NCBI GenBank assembly: GCA_022592435.1
Contig: JABYQS010000709.1
Location: forward strand, 1-15,015
Length of the DNA: 15,015 bases
From: Cerioporus squamosus
Lineage: Eukaryota; Basidiomycota; Agaricomycetes; Polyporales; Polyporaceae
Direction of reading: 5' to 3'
Part shown: positions 8,971 through 15,015 of the stretch, one piece after another
Numbering within the stretch: the stretch's first letter is position 1
Layout of the letters: every line of letters begins with the position of its first letter
Position numbers and translations under genes: made by a program
Notes under the pieces: model-generated
Databases searched by the model: none
Seen by the model: only the letters and a program-made list of their open reading frames with translations
What the model was told of the DNA's origin: nothing

Positions 8971-10080
8971 CCCTCAGAGGTCGTCCGGTTGGCGCGTTCA
9001 GCAACACCGTTCTGGTGAGGCTCGTCTGGCTCCGTGTGCTGCCGCTGGATGCCGTGCTGGGCGCAGAAGTCGATGTACTCTTTGCCCATGTACTCGCCGC
9101 CCTTGTCGTTGCGCGTGGCCTTGATCCAGAGACCCAGGCAGTTCTCAGCATACGCCTTGTACGCTTTGAACGCAGCAAACGCGTCGCTCTTGCGCTTCAG
9201 GTATGCCATGACCCAGAAACGCGTTGCATCGCAGACGAACGTCATCCAGTAGACATATCCCTCCGGTGTAGCAACCGGCAGACGTCCCTTGAGGTCGGTG
9301 TGGACCAGGGCGATGGGGACGAACTTCCGGGATGCAAAGCGAGGGATGGAGTGGCGATTGAGCTTGCCGGCAAGGCAGGGCTCGCAGACAGGGTCAGGCT
9401 TGCGCTTCGAGCGAACGACAAGGCCGATGACAAGCCCCTTCTTGATCACCGAGCGCAGGTCGTCGAGATTGACGTGCGAGCAGCGCTGGTGCCACAGGGA
9501 CTCGTCCTCCTCGCAGGTGGAGGACGCAGAGAGCGTATCCTTCGTCTGAGACACGGTGTGGCCAAGCAGGTAGCCGACATTGTGCTCGTTGACCCGGGCC
9601 TCGAAGCGCAGCTGCCCCTCATGGTAGAAGAGCGCACTCGATGCGCGCAGCTCGACGGTGTAGCCCTTCTCGCGCGTGAGGTGGAAGACAGACAGTAGAT
9701 TGCTGGCAAGTGCAGGAACATGCAGGACGTCGTGTAATACAACAGCAGGCGACGCAACACCTCCCCTCTCCGCAGGCTGAAACACCACAGACCCCAATCC
9801 AGCCGAGTAGACGATGTGCGAGTTGGCGAGGCGAATGGGGATGGTGTGCGGCGAGTAGGAGCGGAACCAGTGACGGTGTGGGGTCATGTGTGCAGAAGCA
9901 CCTGTGTCGGTGTTCCAGTTAGCTGCTGCCGGCGAAGAGAGCCAGGAAGCGCGATCCGAGACGGATAGCAGCGCAGAAGCACAACCAGCACTCACAGTGG
10001 CCACACCAGCGGACTCCTGGGCAGTGTCCTGGCCGTCGCTTGAGTCCTTGGACCCCTCTGACGCGGTCTCCTTGCATTCT
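8971..10080 (-). pseudogene. pol: Protease and integrase core of the copia polyprotein
   Basis: Open from 10166 in this frame; the part expected to be translated begins after the gag junction. The aspartic protease motif DTGA is at 9897-9908, within NWNTDTGASAHMT. The GAG-pre-integrase/HHCC zinc finger follows (LWHQRCSHVN, then CEPC). The integrase catalytic core has D at 9294-9296 (HTDLKG), D at 9105-9107 (RNDKGGEY) and E at 8997-8999 (GVAERANRT). The last two are separated by 35 residues, as in the D,D35E rule. Protease cuts the polyprotein and integrase inserts the cDNA. The frame breaks within the cccc run at 8970-8973, where one missing base would restore register with the downstream segment. 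Confidence 0.92.
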
Positions 10081-10836
10081 TGCATTTGCCCTTGCCAGAG
10101 CGAAATTGCGAACGCTGCGTGGCCTTCTCCTTCGCTCGAGCGCTGGCATCGCGCTTGGAGAAGCACTGGTCCTCGGAGTGGCCGGAGCGACCGCAGAACG
10201 TGCAGGAGAGGGTAGAGGCGGCATGGGAGAGGACAGGGGCCGACGACGACGCACCAGGCTGGTTCTCGAGCGCGACAAACGTGTCCTGGAGCTTCTCGAG
10301 CGTGAGGGAGTCGTCCAGCCGCAGGGTCTGGCGCAGGGTGTTGTATTCGGCGGGGAGAGCACGAATGAGAGCCATGAGGACGAGTTCATCGTCCAGCTTC
10401 GCAAGATCAAAGTCTGCAGGACGGAGGGCCTTCATGTCGGACTTGAGCTGCGAGGCTCGCGTCGAGAGGGTGCTGAGGGACTCGTCCTCGGACTTGGACA
10501 GGGAGAGGAGGGCATTGTAGGTGTTAAAACGCGTACCGGGACGTTTCTGCATGTGCACGGCCTCCAGCTTCTTCCACATCGCACCAGGATCGTCTCGAAT
10601 CGCCTCCAGATGCGTCTGTTGCTCCCTCTCCATGCAGTTCCATATCTCCCCCGCAGCCAGGTCCAACCGGCCATTGAAATCACGAAGTTCTCGACGCTCA
10701 CCTGAGTCCAGAGGCTCTGTGAACTGCGGCCTCGACTCAGCGCCCTTCATGTGCGAAGCCTGGCCTCCATATCGAGCCTCCATTGCTGGTAGTTGCGATT
10801 GGAGAGCTTCGGGAACGTCGCAGCGGCTGGCACCAT
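10072..10836 (-). pseudogene. gag: gag region of the copia polyprotein, frameshifted
   Basis: Capsid/nucleocapsid part that would form the cytoplasmic virus-like particle. ATG at 10834-10836 begins a typical copia gag start (FPKLSNRNYQQWRLDMEARLR), then TGA at 10747-10749. The other frame continues immediately after with the UBN2-type gag body (IWNCMEREQ, MWKKLEAVH, LIRALPAEYNTLR). A few codons seem missing at the junction, consistent with a small deletion near 10750. A CCHC zinc knuckle (C-x2-C-x4-H-x4-C, CTFCGRSGHSEDQC) lies at 10163-10204. The frame shifts by one base near 10071-10080 before protease, with no slippery heptamer in view, so loss of one base is more likely than programmed frameshifting. 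Confidence 0.85.
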
Positions 10837-11040
10837 GAGGGTAGGGGTGTGACGTGGCAAGGGGGCGACAGCGAAAAGATGGGGCGATTTGGAGCAGGGA
10901 TGGGCGAGAAATCGACGAAAGATGGAGCAGGGGGTCCCAGAGCGAAAATGCGACAAGCAGAGCACAGAGGCAGGGAGGGGGCACGAGTGGGCGACTGTAG
11001 AGCGATGGACTGTGGCGGGTATGGATGTCTTGAGGCAGTC
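10837..11040 (-). other. Untranslated leader of the copia element
   Basis: About 200 bases between the primer site and the gag ATG. A frame open through it in register with later gag (from 10984) has no gag-like character, and the true gag start is better placed at 10836. The leader would be expected to carry packaging or dimer signals, but none is identifiable by eye. Confidence 0.5.
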
Positions 11041-11060
11041 AGAGCGCAGGGCTCATAACC
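11041..11060 (-). promoter_or_regulatory. Primer binding site matching the anticodon arm of tRNA-Met (half-tRNA type)
   Basis: The 20 bases directly inside the 5' LTR read AGAGCGCAGGGCTCATAACC on the + strand. That is the sense sequence of the D-arm/anticodon-arm junction of an initiator-type methionine tRNA (anticodon CAT, GGG stem). On the coding strand the element therefore carries its complement. Drosophila copia and yeast Ty5 are known to prime from a cleaved tRNA-iMet half ending at the anticodon loop, and this site fits that mode rather than a CCA-end primer. Confidence 0.8.
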
Positions 11061-11481
11061 TGTTAGCTGCAGTGCGCCTCAGAGCGATCACAATGGCCTA
11101 TGTCAAGCTCTGTGAAGTCTGATACATTGACAAAAGCATATCTACACACCTATGTCGAGCTCTGTGAAGTCTGGGGACTCCAGAGCTCGACGAGCGCGCT
11201 GTCTACGGTGCGGGTTACATAAGCTATACAGTACCAGCAGCCACAGCGCCCAGGAAATCAACAAAGCGAAAAGTAAAAAAGCAGTGAAGACCAAGAGGTC
11301 GAGTGTTCAATCCCGGGAGTGTGCAAAGAATAAAATATGTAGAAGCGCCAATATCTCAAAGAGGAATGAAGGCGTCAAGTAGTCGTGAGGAGCGCCTTTT
11401 TAGCGCACTGCAATAGTTCCCTGGTGCAAGTATGGACTTGACACGGGCACAGGAACTGGAGATAGAGCTCCGAGTTCAACA
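11061..11481 (-). repeat. 5' LTR of the copia element
   Basis: 421 bp, about 97.6% identical to 6106-6527. It would drive transcription toward lower coordinates. Its inner edge at 11061 abuts the tRNA-complementary primer site. Its outer edge at 11481 is followed by CACAC, which does not match the bases outside the other LTR. Confidence 0.93.
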
Positions 11482-11892
11482 CACACCGCATACAGTCCCC
11501 GGCCGTGACCTGGGTGGAGTTATCTGCTCATTTCACCCCATGGCGTATCAACGAGTGGGAGTCACTCGCGAGTGCACTCGTGCAGGTCTCTACCTCCTGG
11601 CTCTGCAGGCTAGTCATGATAAGGGTTTTGATCTTTAATTGAGTGTATGTTGCCGACCACTGCCTGCCAGCAGGCATTCTCAGGCTTCCTGCCTACTCAA
11701 AAACCACCTTTGGACACTCTGGCCCTTGAGAACCAGATGTCGCTTTGCCAATGACTAACAAGGACACTGGGACTGACAAGTTGGAGTCAAAATCTGTGCA
11801 CCTCTGGCATGTGGATTTGTTTGGTGTGGTCTACAGGCCAATTTGGTGGCTCATTCCTGCAAGCCATCCTGCCATTGGTAGGCTGTATCACA
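11482..11892. other. No gene; contains overlapping perfect palindromes at 11563-11580
   Basis: This is flanking DNA beyond the copia 5' LTR. CACTCGCGAGTG (11563-11574) and CGAGTGCACTCG (11569-11580) are perfect 12-base palindromes sharing six bases, similar in kind to the ACTCG cluster at 4610-4760. The rest is AT-richer, with only short chance frames. Confidence 0.45.
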
Positions 11893-12000
11893 GGTGTCAC
11901 AAACCTGCACGATTTTCCGCAGGTGTCACATGTGGGTACAAGTTCAGATCACAATGTATTGACCTGCATAAAATGCACAACCTGCATGGGTTGTGACACC
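11893..12000. repeat. 108-bp imperfect hairpin, MITE-like
   Basis: GGTGTCACAAACC (11893-11905) and the reverse complement of 11988-12000 agree at 12 of 13 bases. A looser match inside includes ATTTT..GCAGGT words on both arms. GGTGTCAC also recurs as a direct copy at about 11922. This could be a small foldback transposon or its remnant. No clear target duplication was found. Confidence 0.45.
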
Positions 12001-12059
12001 CAAAGACATGCATGTACAATGGCTGATTAGAAATGTCTCACAATGTGTTTTATACTGTC

Positions 12060-12788
12060 TGTTACATCCCATGCTCCAAGTCACCCAATTCCGGACCCAA
12101 CTCCGACCAGACTCTGCTTCGTCTGTTGACTCATACTTTACTTCCTCATCCTTTTGCTATGACTCATTCTTACTACGATACTTACCCCTGACTATCTGTT
12201 CCCTTCGGACTCCAATCATCTCTGCAGTCCCAATAGTATTACCCATTTGTATCCGCACTTGTATCCACTTGTATCCACACTTGCCTCCACTTCCCATTGG
12301 TTACTTACTTGCTTCCGCCTTTGCACCAGACTCCGGCTCCTGTCTCTACTTTTAGCTTACTCCTTTTGGACCTTCGGACTTTAGTATTTAAGCCTGCTTG
12401 TATTCTCCCTTAGACCACAGTTCTGATATCTCGTTTACTCTCCACCTTATCCTTCTCGGTATCACCAAACTCAATCTATTTAGTATTGTATTTGCTTCTA
12501 ACTCGTCTGCACCTCCGTCTGGACTTCCAACCTCTGACCTCTGACCTCTGATCTCTGACTCTGGTCTCTCAGCTCTGATCCTCTGGTTCTTCCTTTCCTT
12601 GACTTCCTTCTTCATTGCTTACTCCAGTATAAACTCCGGAGTTCTGTTCCCTCGTAAATAGAAGACAACTTGCGTCTCCTCAGGGTGTTGGTCAATAACT
12701 TCGCCAAAGTCTTCATCCCGCGCTGCTATCAGACTTTGGACTTTGGACTTCCTTTCGGAGTTTGACTTGGCAACACACAGTCCTAACA
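12060..12788. mobile_element. Solo LTR of a retrotransposon, with 5-bp target duplication
   Basis: A 729-bp segment starting TGTTACATCCC and ending CAGTCCTAACA has the TGTTA...TAACA inverted ends of an LTR. It is bracketed by the perfect duplication CTGTC (12055-12059 and 12789-12793). It is strongly pyrimidine-rich on the + strand. It carries a TATTTAAG box (12385-12392), a TATAAA (12628-12633) and a CTCTGACC-type tandem stretch (12533-12575). No coding region is attached, so it is what remains after recombination between two LTRs. It is unrelated in sequence to the copia LTR. The parent family (Ty3/gypsy or other) cannot be told from the LTR alone. Confidence 0.82.
12531..12580 (+). repeat. 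CTCTGACC-type short tandem repeat inside the solo LTR
   Basis: Four to six degenerate copies of an 8-base unit (CTCTGACC, CTCTGATC, CTCTGACT). It is a local slippage repeat in the pyrimidine-rich part of the LTR. Confidence 0.6.
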
Positions 12789-12793
12789 CTGTC

Positions 12794-13840
12794 ATAAAGC
12801 TACAACTCGTACAGATTGTGGTGTTTTAGCAATCTTAAACACAACGAGAGCCATCCACTGCAGAGAGTGCTACAGAGCAGTCAATATCACTCTTAAGTAG
12901 CACTTTGTATCTGCTACAGAAGATGAACAAGTCAGCATAGTCACAAATAAATTTACAGATGTTTGTATGGCTGCCAAATGCACCCTCCAGAATTTGGACA
13001 GATACACCATGACATCAAGAGCATATGTCCGAGTTACTGTGTCAGCCAATGGCTGCACAGTAAACTGGGCATGCCAACCACACTTGATGTACCACAGCTG
13101 CAGATAGCGCATTAGAATGGAGGGACATGTGGCTTTCAATTGAGCCCTTGTGCAGCCCAAACAGACAAAACATGCAGGCAGAAAAGATGTCTGCTTTTGA
13201 GGATGGAGATGGGGAGGAGAAGATGGCAACCCCACACTGACTAGATGGATTTCTTTGCTCCTCTTATGCTCTACTGTAATCTCCTTTTCTTCCACTGTGT
13301 CCCAAGCCTGAATCCTTGAAGATCCAAGCTGAATTTGCTGAGATATGGCAGGAACTTTCAGACAACTAGCAGAGCAAAAAGAAGTCTGAGTTGTTTTTTC
13401 ATCAGATAGCCAGCAGATGCCAGAAGCCATGGAAAGTATGAGAAGAGAGTCCAGATAGCCCAGAATGAGTAGTGAGGAAAGCAGAAGATGTATGAGAGTG
13501 AGGGGAGTAGAGAAGACCCAACAGAAAACCTGCCATGGGTACAGGGATCAGATTTCTGCACAGGTGCAGGTGCGGGTTCAGTCTGCAACTCCAGTGGAAA
13601 CACCTGAGGTACACCCTAGCCATTGGCACTCTCCAACTCTTGCAAACACACTAGGGAGGGAGTAAAAGCAGCCAAGTAAGTTTCTATTACCCTCCTGTTC
13701 ATTCCCTCCTCCATTTTTTTTGCTTCTTCCTTCCTTTCTTTGATATATGTGCACCTATATCTCTATTGGACCCTTAATTGATGGGGAGATACATAATATT
13801 CATAGTCAAGGACTGGTCCTGACCAGTCATGACCAGTTGA
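12794..13840. other. CpG-depleted non-coding DNA, possibly a decayed coding relic
   Basis: A 186-codon frame on the - strand (12870-13430) is the only long one. It has no family motif I know and the opposite strand is also fairly open, so I do not call a gene. CpG is almost absent (none between 13110 and 13572), while TG and CA are abundant, as in DNA decayed by deamination of methylated C. The sequence could be an old transposon or gene beyond recognition by eye. Confidence 0.5.
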
Positions 13841-14083
13841 ACTAGTTGCCAAGGGTAGCCATGACTAGTGTGGTGAAATCCTGTCCTAGGATATACCATG
13901 AAAGGACCAGTCTGAACTGGTCCTAATACAGATTCTGTCCTTGTTGCAGCTCAAGTATCATGAGGACATGTGTCCTGGGTCCTGTTCTCAGTCCTGTCTT
14001 TTGTCCTACCTTAGGGGGGTTAAAAAACAGAACCAGACAGGATTTCACAAAACTAGGGCCCATGGAACCAAAACCCAACTAGT
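13841..14083. mobile_element. MITE-like inverted-repeat element, degenerate
   Basis: The ends are inverted copies starting ACTAGTTG (13841-13848 and 14076-14083). The arms then drift apart and meet again at a 13-base perfect match, GTGAAATCCTGTC (13873-13885 against 14036-14048), with CCATG and CTAGT shared between. The interior repeats GGACCAG/CTGGTCC and GTCCTG words and has no CpG. This fits an old non-autonomous DNA transposon with roughly 45-bp arms. No target duplication is clear, so the exact ends are tentative. Confidence 0.5.
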
Positions 14084-14643
14084 GCATCAGTCAAGTTGCA
14101 GTTCTTGTTTGCGAGTTATGACCAATAATATGACTGGACCCTGTGACACTAAAATTGCCTGATGTAATCTCGACAAAATGGTTTTCCTCAAATTTGGCAG
14201 AACTGAGAAGGTCCAATACAAAATACCAGGAGCTTGATGTTCAAAAAAAAAAGGTTGTGGTGACCTTTTAAATGATACTGGACATTGGCTGCTGTGCAGC
14301 TGATGAAGAGGCTTATTCCTGCTTACATAGTACTGTTAATGACCCAGGTCACTAGGTCTGGTCAATAAGCTACTGGTAACTATGCTACCAAAGTGACACT
14401 ATGAAATCTCAAATATGATTTTTAACCAGCATGGATGTGAAAATGACTGCTGGTCAAAAAAAAAGTATTGTCTGCTCCTTGTATGTGCTGCCACTCTCTG
14501 CAAACATTGCTGCTGCTAGCTAGTTCATAGCAGGACCATGCTCCATTTTTCTCCAAGGGAAAAATTGACCTGAGAATGACATACCATCTCTCATAAGCCT
14601 ACAGAGGTCACTTTGAGTGTCCTTGTGCAAAACTGACACTAAT
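14084..14643. other. No gene; CpG-poor DNA with short A-runs
   Basis: Contains A10 near 14243 and A9 near 14456, and small inverted words (for example CCAGCA...TGCTGG around 14424-14454). There are only two CpG in about 560 bases. No open frame of note and no recognised element. Confidence 0.45.
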
Positions 14644-15011
14644 GGGGGGCACCTACATTGTGCGCCCTTTTCCCAGCTTTCTAACGATACCAGTATCATC
14701 CAAGATGGATAAGAATTGAGAAAGATATGCAATTAACAATCTCCCAAGGTTGCAGGCACAAATAATGAAAATTGCGGCCTCAGCGGGGGCAACAGTGGCC
14801 ACGGATCAGGGATCCGTAGCACAGCCACACATGGGCTACGGATCCTTGATCCGCAGCCATTAATTTGACTCCCCAGCGCACATTTTTCAATATTTTTGTC
14901 TGCAACCTTCGGAGATTGTTAATTGCATATATTTCTCAATTCTTTTCCATTTTGGATGATACTGGTATCGTTAGAAAGCTGGGAAAAGGGCGCACAATGT
15001 AGGCGCCCCCC
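14644..15011. mobile_element. Foldback/MITE element with 115-bp inverted arms
   Basis: The arms at 14644-14758 and 14897-15011 are inverted copies with 109 of 115 positions identical, beginning GGGGGGCRCCTACATTGTGC. Between them a second near-perfect hairpin (14802-14820 with 14835-14853) sits at the centre, and the spacers also align loosely, so nearly the whole 368 bp is one long palindrome. There is no coding capacity. The family that would mobilise it is unknown. The right flank is cut by the window end (four bases remain), so the target duplication cannot be checked. Confidence 0.82.
14802..14853. repeat. Central hairpin of the terminal foldback element
   Basis: CGGATCAGGGATCCGTAGC and its inverted partner match at 18 of 19 bases around a 14-base loop (14821-14834). 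Each arm also contains a GGATCC self-palindrome. Confidence 0.85.
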
Positions 15012-15015
15012 AAGC

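Larger units (their letters stand above)
6106..11481 (-). mobile_element. Ty1/copia LTR retrotransposon, structurally complete, coding-defective
   Basis: A 5376-bp element on the - strand. Its 5' LTR is 11061-11481, followed by primer site, leader, gag, protease, integrase, reverse transcriptase and RNase H, then a purine tract and the 3' LTR (6106-6527). Integrase placed before reverse transcriptase defines the copia (Pseudoviridae) order. The LTRs differ at about 10 bases and one indel over 421, so the insertion is fairly young. The single gag-pol frame is nevertheless broken at about five places (near 10750, 10075, 8972, 8280 and 7860). The flanks (CTAAT left, CACAC right) do not form a 5-bp target duplication. 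Confidence 0.95.

Noticed and set aside
8304..9698. Several open frames on the + strand across the pol region (up to 315 codons)
   Set aside because: They are opposite-strand shadows of the GC-rich integrase and protease coding sequence, whose motifs are unambiguous on the - strand.
10070..10080. Programmed -1 frameshift between gag and pol
   Set aside because: The direction fits, but there is no slippery heptamer at the junction, and the same element has four other lesions. Loss of one base is simpler.
11039..11060. A piece that reads like a tRNA-Met gene (anticodon arm with CAT)
   Set aside because: Only the D-arm/anticodon-arm part is present and it abuts the LTR exactly, so it is the retrotransposon primer site and not a tRNA gene.
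12870..13430. 186-codon open frame on the - strand
   Set aside because: No recognisable domain, and the extreme CpG loss makes long chance frames plausible. Kept only as a possible relic in the region description.

Overview
The window looks like a transposable-element-rich stretch of a fungal nuclear genome, most likely a basidiomycete (Agaricomycete type). The evidence is a Tnp2-type transposase with the cysteine/histidine-rich start and arrangement seen in mushroom genomes, short spliceosomal introns (about 49-59 nt, GTGAGT/GTATGT donors), and a Ty1/copia element with a fungal tRNA-Met-like primer site. No intact host gene can be supported. The species call is inference.

Layout. (1) 105-3964 is a full-length DNA transposon of the Tnp2/CACTA (CMC) group: 33-bp terminal inverted repeats starting CCCCC, a 3-bp TGA target duplication, and one intron-containing transposase gene on the + strand that carries an apparent premature stop and a frameshift. 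(2) 3968-6105 is flanking DNA with palindromic ACTCG/ACTTGCAAGT-type sequence near 4610-4760 and a weak, broken candidate gene on the - strand (4822-5406). (3) 6106-11481 is a complete Ty1/copia LTR retrotransposon on the - strand: two ~421-bp LTRs about 97.6% identical, a half-tRNA-iMet-type primer site, gag, protease, integrase, reverse transcriptase and RNase H in copia order. The coding region is broken by about five frame lesions, and no target-site duplication is visible. (4) 11482-12059 holds dense palindromes and a 108-bp hairpin. (5) 12060-12788 is a solo LTR of a different retrotransposon with a perfect 5-bp duplication CTGTC. (6) 12794-14643 is non-coding, strikingly CpG-depleted DNA containing a ~243-bp inverted-repeat element. 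(7) 14644-15011 is a 368-bp foldback/MITE-like element with 115-bp arms and a second hairpin nested at its centre, ending 4 bases before the window edge.

The parts do not form a pathway. They are independent insertions of different ages. The contrast between CpG-rich insertions (copia, solo LTR, terminal MITE) and their CpG-poor host stretch suggests that methylation-linked C-to-T decay has acted on older DNA, and that younger elements landed in it. Both large elements look structurally complete but coding-defective. Some one-base lesions sit in or next to short homopolymers, so assembly error should be excluded before calling them dead.
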